64,000 nt of DNA from Lapidilactobacillus achengensis (GTDB lineage: Bacteria > Bacillota > Bacilli > Lactobacillales > Lactobacillaceae), in contig NZ_RHOV01000006.1 in the NCBI RefSeq assembly GCF_003946655.1, positions 1 to 64,000 on the forward strand. The letters are read 5' to 3'. The notes beneath the pieces were generated by a model. The model searched no databases and was not told where the DNA came from. It was given only the letters and a program-made list of their open reading frames with translations. Shown piece by piece: positions 27,224 through 35,885 of this stretch. Made by a program: the position numbers and the translations under genes. Numbering within the stretch: position 1 is the first letter of the stretch; each line of letters starts with the position of its first letter.

Positions 27224-27238
27224 TGGCGCAGCCCAGCC

Positions 27239-28114
27239 CTATGCATCGTGATCATGGGCCAGCGCCCAATTGATTGCCTCGGCCACGCCATCATTCAGAT
27301 TGGTGGCGGTGGTGAAGCTGGCGATTTTCTTGATCGCTGGCAGGGCATTGCCCATGGCCACCCCCACGCCAGCGGCCTCGATCATGGAGTAATCGTTGAG
27401 ATTATCCCCGATCGCCATGACATTTGCGGCGGGCACACCTTTTTGTTGGGCGTAATCCAAGAGGGCGAGGCCTTTCTGCGCTTTGATACTGTTGATTTCG
27501 ATATTGTTTGGTGAAGAAGAGGTAATCACCAACGCTTCGCTGCCAGCGTATTTAGCACGGATGCTGGCGAAAGCATCCGGTCCCGCCTCGGAGAACACGA
27601 TCAGTTTCATGATTTGGATCGTGGTGTCGTCGACCAATTGTTGATAGTCAGTCACATAGTTGATGTTGACGATCTCCAGGCGCGCGGCGGCCAGGGCGAC
27701 GGCGATTTTGTAGGAGGTGTCGGGGTTCAAATTGACCAACAGATCGGCCACGTGCTGGATTCGTCGGACTTTACTTTCCGAGAAGATCCCCCGATTTGTC
27801 ACCAGCTCGAAATAAAACTGGCGCGTTTTGAGCAGGGCGACCAATTCTTGAGCCAACTGCTTGGGCAAGGGTTCGGAGACGACCAGCTCCCCCGCGGCAT
27901 TATAAACTTGGGCACCGTTCAGGGTGATGTAAGCAGGATGAAGACCGCTTCGTTGCAGGATTGGTTTGGCTTCGCTCAGGCCTCGACCAGTGGCGACCAT
28001 AAACTCGATGCCCGCTTCTTGAGCCTTCTGGATCGCCGCAACTGTTTTCGGTGAGATCTCCATGTGATCATTCAATAAAGTACCGTCCATGTCTGATGCT
28101 ATGATTGAAATCAA
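27239..28114 (-). CDS. HAD superfamily Cof-type phosphatase
   Basis: 291 aa, TTG start with AAGGTGA upstream. Motif I is DMDGTLL (nucleophile Asp), motif II is VATGRG (about residue 42), Lys in the KIAV/KLIVF area, and motif III/IV is GDNLNDYSMIEAAGVGVAMGNA near 240. This matches Cof-type HAD-IIB hydrolases, which dephosphorylate sugar phosphates or flavin-related compounds; the substrate cannot be told. First gene of a two-gene minus-strand unit. Confidence 0.9.
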   Translation of the reverse strand: MISIIASDMDGTLLNDHMEISPKTVAAIQKAQEAGIEFMVATGRGLSEAKPILQRSGLHPAYITLNGAQVYNAAGELVVSEPLPKQLAQELVALLKTRQFYFELVTNRGIFSESKVRRIQHVADLLVNLNPDTSYKIAVALAAARLEIVNINYVTDYQQLVDDTTIQIMKLIVFSEAGPDAFASIRAKYAGSEALVITSSSPNNIEINSIKAQKGLALLDYAQQKGVPAANVMAIGDNLNDYSMIEAAGVGVAMGNALPAIKKIASFTTATNLNDGVAEAINWALAHDHDA

Positions 28115-28200
28115 AAAATCACCTTCTTATAGAGTTAATTTTAGTGTAGCATAGAGTTGAACAATATTGTATCAACCACCACTAACTATTATCTGGAGTT

Positions 28201-28316
28201 GATCAGCGGATCAGCTTCAGAGCATTAGCCTAGCGACTATTTTGGCGGCGATTTATGCCGCCAGAATAGTTGCGTAGCTAAGCGGAGGAAGCTAGGGCGG
28301 TGAACACGTTTAAAAA
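28201..28316 (+). repeat. Palindromic repeat family 2, copy 3
   Basis: Inner hairpin ACTATTTTGGCGGC/GCCGCCAGAATAGT with compensating changes relative to other copies, between AGCATTAGCCTAGC and GCGTAGCTAAGCGG, ending GAACACGTTT. Nothing else is evident in 28115-28420. Confidence 0.85.
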
Positions 28317-28420
28317 AGAAAGGGGCCGGCGGGAAGTCCAAGTCGCTGAACTGACGCATGTTAGTTCGGGTTTGGTTTTCCTTCTCAGACTGAACTGAGG
28401 GGGTTCCGCCTAAATTTATC

Positions 28421-29140
28421 ATGAAACAATTGATTCCTAATGACTGGCAAGCTATTCTTGAACCCGTTTTCGCTTCTCCAGAATATGCGCAGTTGCACCA
28501 GTTCTTGCGCCAAGAATACCAAAACCAGACCATCTATCCCGATATGTATCATATTTTTCAAGCGTTTGACTGGACCCCCTTCGCTGATACGAAAGTGGTG
28601 ATTCTAGGGCAAGATCCCTATCATGAACCGGGGCAGGCTCACGGCTTGAGTTTTTCCGTTCGGCCGGGAATCGCGATTCCGCCGTCGTTACGGAATATCT
28701 ACCAGGAGCTGGCTACTGACGTGGGCGCGCGGCCGGTGCAGCATGGTTATTTGAAGGCTTGGGCAGATCAAGGGGTCCTATTGCTCAACTCGGTATTGAC
28801 GGTGCGCGCCCACCAAGCATACTCGCACCGGGGGCGTGGTTGGGAAATGTTGACGGATCAGGCAATCAAGGCGCTTTCGCAGCGTGGTGGGGTGGTGTTT
28901 ATTTTGTGGGGCGCGGCGGCTCGGGCCAAGCGCGAGCTGATCGACGAAACGCGCAACACCGTTTTGACATCGGCCCATCCCAGCCCCTTATCTGCCTATC
29001 GTGGTTTCTTCGGTTCGCAGCCTTTTTCCAAGACCAACGCGGCCTTACAACGCTATGGGGAACAGCCGATCGATTGGCAACTACCGTCAGCGCCAGTGCC
29101 ACCACTGGCAGATAAAAAACCACAGGATCCAGCGAATTAG
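28421..29140 (+). CDS. ung: Uracil-DNA glycosylase
   Basis: 239 aa. Removes uracil from DNA in base-excision repair. Active-site motifs: [18 protein letters not shown] near residue 62 (catalytic Asp) and [18 protein letters not shown] near 185 (catalytic His). Length is normal for family 1 UDG, plus a short Pro-rich tail. No good ribosome site is seen directly before the ATG, so start confidence is moderate, though the N-terminus aligns with the family. pta follows with its own leader. Confidence 0.96.
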   Translation: MKQLIPNDWQAILEPVFASPEYAQLHQFLRQEYQNQTIYPDMYHIFQAFDWTPFADTKVVILGQDPYHEPGQAHGLSFSVRPGIAIPPSLRNIYQELATDVGARPVQHGYLKAWADQGVLLLNSVLTVRAHQAYSHRGRGWEMLTDQAIKALSQRGGVVFILWGAAARAKRELIDETRNTVLTSAHPSPLSAYRGFFGSQPFSKTNAALQRYGEQPIDWQLPSAPVPPLADKKPQDPAN

Positions 29141-29183
29141 GCTAGGCGAAACGGCGAAAACGCGGTAGAATGGAAGCTGTATG

Positions 29184-29197
29184 TAAAAACGCTTTCT
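29184..29197 (+). promoter_or_regulatory. cre-like site before pta
   Basis: TAAAAACGCTTTCT matches 12 of 14 positions of the CcpA site TGAAAACGCTTTCA. It lies between a -10-like TAGAAT (29166) and the ribosome site, where it could block or tune transcription. Confidence 0.4.
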
Positions 29198-29214
29198 CAC
29201 GGAGGGAATTATTC

Positions 29215-30198
29215 ATGGATTTATTTGAGAGTTTAAAAGGAAAAATCAACGGCAAAAATATTAAAATTGTTTTCCCAGAAGGGGTCGAACCTCGGATCAT
29301 TGGCGCGGCGGTCCGGCTCAAAGCTGATCAGATCTTAGATCCAGTTCTGCTGGGCCCGATTGATCGGATCAAGGATGTGGCGGCCAATAATGGCTTTAAT
29401 GTGGGCAACCTGACTTTGATCGATCCCAACACCTATCCTGAAGCTGATTTCGCAACAATGGTGGCGGCTTTTGTCGAACGTCGTAAGGGTAAAGCAACCG
29501 AGGAACAGGCCCAAGCGATTTTGCGTGATGGCAATTATTTCGGGACCATGTTAGTCTATTTAGGTGAAGTTGAAGGGATGGTCTCAGGAATCGTTCATTC
29601 AACTGGGGAAACAGTCCGACCAGCATTACAGATCATTAAGACCAAGCCTGGTGTTTCCCGGACTTCAGGCGCGTTCATCATGCAGCGGGGACGGGACCAA
29701 GAACGTTATCTCTTCTCTGATTGCGCGATCAATATCGATCCTAGCGCGCAGGAATTGGCGGAAATCGCGGTTCAATCAGCGAAGACCGCAGAGTTATTCG
29801 ACATTGACCCTAAAGTGTCCATGTTGAGTTTCTCGACGAAAGGGTCAGCGAAATCACCACAAGTAGATAAAGTGGCGGAAGCGACTAAGATCGCTCAAGA
29901 ATTGGCGCCGGAATATGTGATCGATGGCGAATTACAATTCGATGCTTCTTATGTGCCATCAGTTGGCGCGCAAAAGGCACCAGGTTCACCAGTGGCTGGG
30001 CAAGCGACTGTTTATGTTTTCCCAGAACTGCAATCAGGCAATATCGGCTACAAGATCGCGCAACGGTTGGGTCATTTCGAAGCGATCGGACCGATTTTGC
30101 AAGGCTTGAACAAGCCTGTTTCCGACCTTTCTCGGGGCGCTAACGAAGAAGACGTCTATAAATTGGCGATCATCACCGCGGCGCAATCTCTGCAATAA
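29215..30198 (+). CDS. pta: Phosphate acetyltransferase
   Basis: 327 aa from ATG 29215 (GGAGGG 8 nt upstream); frame extends upstream without support. Converts acetyl-CoA and phosphate to acetyl phosphate, which AckA (60963-62156) turns into acetate and ATP. Recognised by KIVFPEGVEPRIIGAA, GTMLVYLGEVEGMVSG, SGAFIMQRG, and the C-terminal GYKIAQRLGHFEAIGPILQGL and PVSDLSRGA motifs. Short form typical of Firmicutes. A cre-like site lies in its leader. tsaE follows 42 bp downstream. Confidence 0.97.
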   Translation: MDLFESLKGKINGKNIKIVFPEGVEPRIIGAAVRLKADQILDPVLLGPIDRIKDVAANNGFNVGNLTLIDPNTYPEADFATMVAAFVERRKGKATEEQAQAILRDGNYFGTMLVYLGEVEGMVSGIVHSTGETVRPALQIIKTKPGVSRTSGAFIMQRGRDQERYLFSDCAINIDPSAQELAEIAVQSAKTAELFDIDPKVSMLSFSTKGSAKSPQVDKVAEATKIAQELAPEYVIDGELQFDASYVPSVGAQKAPGSPVAGQATVYVFPELQSGNIGYKIAQRLGHFEAIGPILQGLNKPVSDLSRGANEEDVYKLAIITAAQSLQ

Positions 30199-30240
30199 TC
30201 ATTTCAGCACTGATTCTGGATCAATAAAGGAAGAACAATT

Positions 30241-30714
30241 TTGCAATTTCAAACAAGAAACGCTGAAGAAACGATCGCGGTGGGCCAGTTGTTTGGTCAG
30301 CAGGTCACGGCCGGCGATGTTTTATTGCTGAACGGGGATCTCGGCGCCGGCAAAACAACCTTTACCAAAGGGTTGGCTGCGGCGCTAGGCATTACCCGCC
30401 CAGTCAAAAGTCCCACCTTCACCATTATTCGTGAATACCGTACCGGCCGCCTACCGCTATTTCATATGGATCTATATCGGTTGGAAAATAGCTCGCCGGC
30501 GGAGCTTGGCTTGGAGGAATATTTCGCTGGGCAAGGGGTTTGCGTGGTGGAATGGCCGCAGTTCGGCGGTGATGAACTGCCACTTGATCATTTGGCGGTC
30601 GCGATCCAGCGGGTGGCTGACACCGATGATCAACGGAAGTTCACGTTGACCGCCACGGGGCCGCAGTCACAAGTGCTGTTACAACGGTTGCAAGCGGGGT
30701 TACCCCATGACTGA
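30241..30714 (+). CDS. tsaE: tRNA threonylcarbamoyladenosine biosynthesis ATPase TsaE
   Basis: 157 aa, TTG start with AAGGAAG upstream. Walker [16 protein letters not shown] near residue 33, [11 protein letters not shown] (switch) near 57, FHMDLYRL near 76 and VVEWPQ near 100. TsaE powers the TsaBDE complex that makes t6A37 on tRNAs reading ANN codons. It follows pta, as in many lactobacilli, and overlaps the next acetyltransferase gene by 8 bp. Confidence 0.95.
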   Translation: MQFQTRNAEETIAVGQLFGQQVTAGDVLLLNGDLGAGKTTFTKGLAAALGITRPVKSPTFTIIREYRTGRLPLFHMDLYRLENSSPAELGLEEYFAGQGVCVVEWPQFGGDELPLDHLAVAIQRVADTDDQRKFTLTATGPQSQVLLQRLQAGLPHD

Positions 30715-31237
30715 GCCGCATGATGTGACAGTTTCTTTGCGTAGCGCGGAGCCTGAGGACGCGGCGGCTTTACAGGCGTTTTGGCGGCAGGAGGTGGCGC
30801 CCTGTGATTTGATCACGGGGGACGACGCCACGCTGACCATGAGCTTGCCCCGCTTGGCCGATCAGTTGGCGGCAATCGCGGTGGCGCCTAACAATTTGTT
30901 ATTACTGGCGTGGGCGCCGGAACAGGAATTGATTGGTTACTTGCGGTTGGCCGCTAGTAGCGAGACGGCGATCGCTCAGGTCGCCGAGCTGGGTTTGATC
31001 GTGGCCGCGGACTACCGGCACCAAGGCTTAGGCCGGGCTTTGATGGCCACAGCCTTGGATTGGGCGGAACAGGAAGCGCCCTTGCATCGGATCCAATTGG
31101 AAGTGCAACAGCGTAATCAGGCGGCCCGGCGGTTGTATCAGACGTTTGGCTTTCAAGAAGAAGGTCATTTGGTTGAAAGTTATCGCGCGGTTTCAGGACA
31201 GTGGCTCGACACCATCTTAATGGCGCGAATACTTTGA
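30707..31237 (+). CDS. GNAT family N-acetyltransferase
   Basis: 176 aa, coupled to tsaE by an 8-bp overlap. Motif A is LGLIVAADYRHQGLGRALM near residue 95 and motif B is NQAARRLYQTFGFQEEGHL near 138, with a C-terminal LDTILMARIL strand as in RimJ/RimL-like and spermidine-type acetyltransferases. Its place after tsaE recalls the RimI-type gene of other Firmicutes, but the protein is longer and more like general GNATs, so I give no symbol. Confidence 0.88.
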   Translation: MTEPHDVTVSLRSAEPEDAAALQAFWRQEVAPCDLITGDDATLTMSLPRLADQLAAIAVAPNNLLLLAWAPEQELIGYLRLAASSETAIAQVAELGLIVAADYRHQGLGRALMATALDWAEQEAPLHRIQLEVQQRNQAARRLYQTFGFQEEGHLVESYRAVSGQWLDTILMARIL

Positions 31238-31260
31238 GGGTCGGCCAACACGTTTCAAAA

Positions 31261-31388
31261 CAGAGTGTGAGTCACCCCGGGTAGTGCTTGAGCATTAGCC
31301 TAGCCATTGTTTTGGAAGCAGGGGTTTGCTTCCGGAGCAATTGCGTAGCTAAGCAGAAAGCGCTGGGGTGGCGAACACGTTTCAAAAA
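31261..31388 (+). repeat. Palindromic repeat family 2, copy 4 (tandem left)
   Basis: Starts CAGAGTGTGAG, contains CACCCC...GGGGTG outer pairing, AGTGCTT/AAGCGCT (one G-U), and the inner GTTTTGGAAGC/GCTTCCGGAGC hairpin; ends AACACGTTTCAAAA. The next copy follows without a gap (period 128 bp). Confidence 0.88.
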
Positions 31389-31516
31389 CAGAGTGTGAGT
31401 CACCCCGGGTAGTGCTTGAGCATTAGCTTAGCCATTGTTTTGGAAGCTGCAGTTTGCTTCCGGAGCAATTGCGTAGCTAAGCAGAAAGCGCTGGGGTGGC
31501 GAACACGTTTCAAAAA
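31389..31516 (+). repeat. Palindromic repeat family 2, copy 5 (tandem right)
   Basis: Nearly identical to the copy at 31261-31388, with a few changes in the terminal loop. It ends directly before a terminator. Confidence 0.88.
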
Positions 31517-31553
31517 AAACATGATCCGGTCAAGTGACTGGGTCATGTTTTTT
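31517..31553. terminator. Bidirectional terminator
   Basis: AAACATGATCC pairs with GGGTCATGTTTTTT between the acetyltransferase and nuclease genes. Confidence 0.85.
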
Positions 31554-31564
31554 AGTAGTGTGAA

Positions 31565-32098
31565 TTAGGCGACGGTGACCATTTTACGCAAAAGGGCTGG
31601 ACCAAATTGCTGGGCCTCCGTGAGCAAGATCTGGGCGCAAGCATAGCTATCAGCCAAAGCGTGGTGATGGTTGACCAGGTCCAACTGCAAATAATCGGCC
31701 ACGGTGTTCAGCTTATGATTCGGCAGCTCCGGGTAGAAGCGGCGGCTGGTTTTGACCGTGTCTAAGGTTAGAAAGTGGGGCGGCTCGATCTGGTAGTGGG
31801 TCAGGGTTGATTGGAGCACCTTCACGTCAAAGCGAGCGTTATGAGCCACCACCAGTTGGTCCATTGAGAACAATGGGGCAATATGCGGCCAAACGGTGGC
31901 GAAAGTTGGCGCGCCGGCGACCATTTGGGCAGTTAATCCGTTCACCTTGGTGTTCCAATAGCTAAATTCCGCCTGTGGATCGATCAAGGTGTAGAAATGG
32001 TTGACGATTCGATCGTTGCGCACCACGACCAAGGCCAAAGAACAAGCACTTTCTGGGCGCGGATTGGCTGTTTCGAAATCAATTGCTGTAAAATTCAT
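31565..32098 (-). CDS. DEDDh 3'-5' exonuclease (DnaQ-like)
   Basis: 177 aa. Exonuclease motifs: Exo I IDFETAN near residue 6 (Asp, Glu), Exo II HNARFDVKVL near 87, and Exo III HHALADSYACAQ near 143 (His, Asp). This is the proofreading-type nuclease fold without polymerase or helicase parts, so a stand-alone DnaQ-like exonuclease; its exact role is unknown. It starts 5 bp after the exoA stop and is likely co-transcribed with it. Confidence 0.9.
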   Translation of the reverse strand: MNFTAIDFETANPRPESACSLALVVVRNDRIVNHFYTLIDPQAEFSYWNTKVNGLTAQMVAGAPTFATVWPHIAPLFSMDQLVVAHNARFDVKVLQSTLTHYQIEPPHFLTLDTVKTSRRFYPELPNHKLNTVADYLQLDLVNHHHALADSYACAQILLTEAQQFGPALLRKMVTVA

Positions 32099-32103
32099 GA
32101 TGG

Positions 32104-32874
32104 CTATCCTTCAATTCCTAAATCATCGGTGAGCAGTTCCACCGGACAGTGATCAGAGCCGTAAACGTCGGTGAGAATGCGGGCATCCTTTAGGTGTGGC
32201 GTCAGATCTTGAGAAGTGACGAAGTAGTCGATCCGCCAACCGGCGTTGTTGTCCCGCGCGTGGAATCGGTAGCTCCACCAAGAATAAATGCCACTTTGAT
32301 CTGGATAGAAATGGCGGAAGGTGTCTGTAAAGCCAGCGTCCAAAAGGGTGGTGAAACTTTGCCGCTCCTCATCTGAGAAACCGGCGTTGCGCCGATTTGT
32401 CTTGGGATTTTTCAAATCGATCTCTTCATGGGCGACGTTGAGGTCCCCACAGAAGATGACACTTTTCTTGGTGGCCAAGTCACCCACGTAAGCGCGGAAA
32501 GCCTGATCCCAGCTAAGCCGGTAATCGAGGCGTTTCAATTCGGCTTGCGAGTTCGGGGTGTAGCAGGTGATCAGGTAGAAATTAGGATATTCCAGGGTGA
32601 TCGCGCGCCCCTCTTGATCGTGTTCGGCGATGCCCAACCCATAGTGGACACTTAACGGCGGATGTTTAGTGAAAATCGCCGTCCCAGAATAGCCTTTTTT
32701 CTGGGCGTAATCGAAATATTGTTGATAACCAGGCAGATCCAACTCGACTTGCCCCGCCTGCATCTTCGTTTCCTGCAGACAGAAGAAATCGGCGTCTAAT
32801 TGATTAAAGGTGTCGATAAAATCTTTTTTGAGGACAGCGCGCAAGCCGTTCACGTTCCAAGAAATAAACTTCAT
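32104..32874 (-). CDS. exoA: Exodeoxyribonuclease III / AP endonuclease
   Basis: 256 aa. Cuts DNA at abasic sites in base-excision repair, the step after Ung. Motifs: [18 protein letters not shown] (metal Glu), TCYTPNS (Tyr), [11 protein letters not shown] (catalytic Asp and Asn), and GSDHCPV at the end (catalytic His). Length is standard. First gene of a pair with the DnaQ-like exonuclease. Confidence 0.96.
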   Translation of the reverse strand: MKFISWNVNGLRAVLKKDFIDTFNQLDADFFCLQETKMQAGQVELDLPGYQQYFDYAQKKGYSGTAIFTKHPPLSVHYGLGIAEHDQEGRAITLEYPNFYLITCYTPNSQAELKRLDYRLSWDQAFRAYVGDLATKKSVIFCGDLNVAHEEIDLKNPKTNRRNAGFSDEERQSFTTLLDAGFTDTFRHFYPDQSGIYSWWSYRFHARDNNAGWRIDYFVTSQDLTPHLKDARILTDVYGSDHCPVELLTDDLGIEG

Positions 32875-33001
32875 TTTCCGCTAACTCCCTGCTGATTGAT
32901 TTTTGGAAATCGTGGTGATCGCCGGCGCCAGATTTCACGCCAGCGCAATCACCAAGCCACCCTCTAGTTTACCAAATTTTCGTCATCCCCGCTGAGAAAA
33001 A

Positions 33002-33126
33002 AGAGTGCGAACCGACCCGGTCAGCTTCTGAGCATTAGCCTAGCAATTGTTTTGGAAGCCGAACTTTGCTTCCGGAACAATTGCGTAGCTAAGCGGAGGA
33101 AGCTGGGTCGGTGAACACGTTTCAAA
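33002..33126 (+). repeat. Palindromic repeat family 2, copy 6 (tandem left)
   Basis: Outer pairing CGACCC/GGGTCG replaces CACCCC/GGGGTG of the 31-kb copies; CAGCTTC/GAAGCTG; inner hairpin CAATTGTTTTGGAAGC / GCTTCCGGAACAATTG with two T-G wobbles. Period to next copy is 125 bp. Confidence 0.88.
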
Positions 33127-33220
33127 AGAGTGCGAACCGACCCGGTCAGCTTCTGAGCATTAGCCTAGCCAGAATTCTGGAAGCCTGCCGCGCCAGTTTT
33201 CTGGTGAGGGCTAGGCTGAT
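33127..33220 (+). repeat. Palindromic repeat family 2, copy 7 (truncated/variant)
   Basis: The first 55 bases match copy 6; then it diverges, closing instead with AGCCTAGCC pairing to GGGCTAGGCT at about 33208-33217. The rest, to murB at 33428, holds no gene; a GGTGG...CCACC hairpin lies near 33330-33350. Confidence 0.75.
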
Positions 33221-33427
33221 GATAGTTATTTAGCTGATTATTTGGTAAGATATTGAAGGAGACAAAGCCGAACGCTGGCCAAATTGATTTTTACTTGGGG
33301 TCGATTTGGGGGCTGGCGTGATTGGCTGGTGGTGGTTGCGACCCACCAGTTGGACAGGGGCGTCCGTTGATCATGGCAAAGAAATCTAAGTTAAGAAATC
33401 TAAATCAAAAAAAGGATCCGATCGTTG

Positions 33428-34351
33428 ATGTTAAATTCATTATTTTCTGATTTGAATATTCCAATTCAGGCCAATGCGCCGATGTCCGACTATACTTTCA
33501 CGCGGACAGGGGGACCGGCGGAATTGCTGGCCTTCCCCGAAACGGAGTCAGAAGTGGCTGCCTTGGTGCAGCGCGCTTATCAAAAGCAGATCCCGGTCAC
33601 CATTATCGGCAATGCGAGCAATCTGATTATTCGCGACGGTGGCTTAGCGGGGCTGGTGATTTTGTTGACGCGGATCGACGATATTCGCCATGAAGGGTTG
33701 AACTTGGTCGCCAGCGCCGGCGCTCCGTTGATGGCCGTTTCCGAGGCCGCTTATCAGTTTGGGCTGACTGGACTAGAATTCGCGGCTGGCATTCCGGGCA
33801 GTGTTGGCGGCGCGGTTTTCATGAACGCTGGCGCCTATTCGGGCGAGGTCAGTGATGTGATCACGAGTATCAACGTGCTGGATGAGCGCGGAAACCTGCG
33901 GCGCATCAGCGGGGCCAACCTTCATTTCAGCTATCGGCATAGCGTGATTCAGGAGCAGGTCTTGACGGTTTTGAGCGCGACCTTTGCGCTGCGGCCTGGC
34001 GAGCGGCGAACGATTCGCCAAAAAATGGATGAACTCAATGCGGCGCGCGCCAGTCACCAACCGCTGGAGTTGCCTTCTTGCGGTAGTGTCTTCAAACGCC
34101 CACCTGATCACTATACCGCGCCGTTGATCCGTGAAGCCGGCCTGCAAGGCAAAATCATTGGTGGCGCCCAGGTTTCGTTGAAGCACGCTGGTTTTATCGT
34201 CAATATCGATCAGGCCACGGCGACGGATTATTTGCGGCTGATCGCGTTGATCCAACAAACGGTTTGGGCCAAGTTCCAAGTTCGCTTGGAAACTGAGGTG
34301 CGCATCATTGGTCGTGAGCCAGAAACGATCTCTGCTCAAAACGCCGAGTAA
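33428..34351 (+). CDS. murB: UDP-N-acetylenolpyruvoylglucosamine reductase
   Basis: 307 aa; ATG 33428 chosen over the TTG one codon earlier, AAAGGAT upstream. FAD enzyme reducing UDP-GlcNAc-enolpyruvate to UDP-MurNAc. Motifs: TRTGGPAELLAFP, GNASNLIIRDGGLAG (FAD), AGIPGSVGGAVFMNAGAYSGE, SYRHSV, LPSCGSVFKRP (catalytic Ser) and LETEVRIIG (Glu). The single-block C-terminus fits the short type II form of Gram-positives. Single gene with a double terminator. Confidence 0.97.
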   Translation: MLNSLFSDLNIPIQANAPMSDYTFTRTGGPAELLAFPETESEVAALVQRAYQKQIPVTIIGNASNLIIRDGGLAGLVILLTRIDDIRHEGLNLVASAGAPLMAVSEAAYQFGLTGLEFAAGIPGSVGGAVFMNAGAYSGEVSDVITSINVLDERGNLRRISGANLHFSYRHSVIQEQVLTVLSATFALRPGERRTIRQKMDELNAARASHQPLELPSCGSVFKRPPDHYTAPLIREAGLQGKIIGGAQVSLKHAGFIVNIDQATATDYLRLIALIQQTVWAKFQVRLETEVRIIGREPETISAQNAE

Positions 34352-34435
34352 AGGCGCCATGCCCGGTCCCAAGTGGGTCAACTTCGTCCGCTGGTTACAC
34401 TAAGTTAAGCTGAGCCACGCAAAACTAAAAATAAC

Positions 34436-34518
34436 AAAAAAAGCCGCGTACTTGGCGGCGTTCGCTGGATTCGCAGAGTCATCTGCGCCTTGAACGCCCA
34501 CCAAAACGGGGCTTTTTT
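34436..34518. terminator. Large nested terminator after murB
   Basis: AAAAAGCC/GGGCTTTTTT encloses TTGGCGGCGTTC/GAACGCCCACCAA and an inner GCAGA/TCTGC hairpin, an 83-nt nested stem. Confidence 0.8.
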
Positions 34519-34529
34519 ACCGTTAGTCA

Positions 34530-34564
34530 GGAGAAAGTCGATCAATTAGGCCTTCTCTTTTTTT
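34530..34564 (+). terminator. Second terminator after murB
   Basis: GGAGAA...TTCTC stem followed by seven T. Confidence 0.6.
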
Positions 34565-34588
34565 GTTTGGTGTGGAGCCGATTCAAGC

Positions 34589-35614
34589 CTAATTAGGTTG
34601 AATCTTGCGAGGACGACGGCTGCGTAATTTCACTAAGACGCGTTGATGATGCGGGGTTTGGGTGTAGTTTTGCAAAACCTCCAACAGTTGATCCAAACCG
34701 ATTTCTGTGAAAGTAGGGCGCTTGTCCGCCGCCGGCCAGAAATTGTTTTCGAAGAGTTGCCATAATTCTTCGCGATCGCTGGTCGGGTAATTGACCGAAT
34801 CGACACCATGCAAGGTGATCCCACGAAGAATGAAAGGAAGCACGGTTGTGGTCAGCTTGATGCCGCTGGCGTTACCGCTACTGACGACCTGACCATTACT
34901 CTGGACTTGGGCCAAGACATCGGCTAAGAAATCACCGCCTAAATTATCGAACACCACCGCATACTTTTGGCGGGCCAATGGTTTCTTCGGGGTCAATTGT
35001 AAGTCGGCTGGATCGATCACCTGCGCCGCGCCCAGGGTGGTCAATCGCTCAGTTAGCGCCGTTTGCCGGGTGACGACCGTGATATTGCTGTAACCCAATT
35101 GGGCCAGGATCGCCAACTGCCAGCCGCCGACGCCACCGGTAACGCCACTGATCAGGATCGGCGTGTCCTTAGCCGCCATCGCTCGACTGTCCAGCACTTT
35201 CGTTAAGCCAATAGCCGCGGTGACCCCGGCGGTTCCGATCAAGGCCGCGTCTTGGACCGTGCGTTTCCCAGTCAAAGGATGGAGGAAATCTCCAGGAACA
35301 TCAATGATTTCTTGATAGCCGCCGTCAATTTGGATACCAATTTGCCAACCGGTGCCCACAACGGCATCGCCGCTTTGAAAACGGTGATCCGTTGATTCGA
35401 TCACCCAACCGCTGAAATCAATCCCTGGGACCCGCGGGAAGTCGCGGACGACACCGCTACGTGGTTTCAGAACCAGCGCGTCTTTATAATTGATATCGCT
35501 ATAAGCAATCTGCACGCGGACGTGATCAGGAGCCAACGTTGTCACTGGGCGGTTCGTGAGGCTGGCTACCGGTTGGTCATCGATCAGTTCAACGACTAAA
35601 GCTTTTTTCTGCAT
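34589..35614 (-). CDS. YhdH/YhfP family NADPH-dependent acryloyl-CoA reductase-type oxidoreductase
   Basis: 341 aa, zinc-free medium-chain dehydrogenase. DINYKDALVLKPRSGVVRDFPRVPGIDFSG near residues 40-68 is the family mark, GTAGVTAAIGL near 128 and the Rossmann ILISGVTGGVGG near 152. AcuI/YhdH enzymes reduce acrylyl-CoA with NADPH; for this organism the substrate is unknown and 'quinone oxidoreductase' is the usual label. Basic tail of about 15 residues at the C-terminus. Single gene. Confidence 0.9.
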   Translation of the reverse strand: MQKKALVVELIDDQPVASLTNRPVTTLAPDHVRVQIAYSDINYKDALVLKPRSGVVRDFPRVPGIDFSGWVIESTDHRFQSGDAVVGTGWQIGIQIDGGYQEIIDVPGDFLHPLTGKRTVQDAALIGTAGVTAAIGLTKVLDSRAMAAKDTPILISGVTGGVGGWQLAILAQLGYSNITVVTRQTALTERLTTLGAAQVIDPADLQLTPKKPLARQKYAVVFDNLGGDFLADVLAQVQSNGQVVSSGNASGIKLTTTVLPFILRGITLHGVDSVNYPTSDREELWQLFENNFWPAADKRPTFTEIGLDQLLEVLQNYTQTPHHQRVLVKLRSRRPRKIQPN

Positions 35615-35846
35615 AGTTTCTCCTTCGGTGCGCTGTTAGTTATCTCATCTGGGCTGCTTGGCCAACAGATGAAGCGCATTCTTCTATTCGTATTATAACC
35701 TGAAATAGCTGTGCTGACTAGGCAGCGTCTGGTGGTGGTCTGGTGGCCCAGGCGCTCAAATGACGGTGCCGATCGAGCGAAGGTACCCGCGCGTCCAGAA
35801 TAGTCGGGAATCCGTGAGAAAAACCAGCCGCTTTTGTTCAAAATAC

Positions 35847-35875
35847 TTGGCAGAAGCTGGGGAATCAGTTATACT
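35847..35875 (+). promoter_or_regulatory. Promoter of the regulator-potABCD operon
   Basis: TTGGCA (35847-35852), 17-bp spacer, TATACT (35870-35875). Expected start of transcription near 35882, at the edge of the palindrome that follows. Confidence 0.75.
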
Positions 35876-35885
35876 GAGTGAAGTT

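Noticed and set aside
28380-28415. Possible T-box-like string GAGGGGGTTCCGCC before ung
   Set aside because: It does not match the T-box core AGGGTGGNACCGCG and there is no specifier stem or terminator around it.
31261-33220. CRISPR-like array from repeated 125-bp units
   Set aside because: Units are long, palindromic, in at most two tandem copies, without unique spacers or cas genes.
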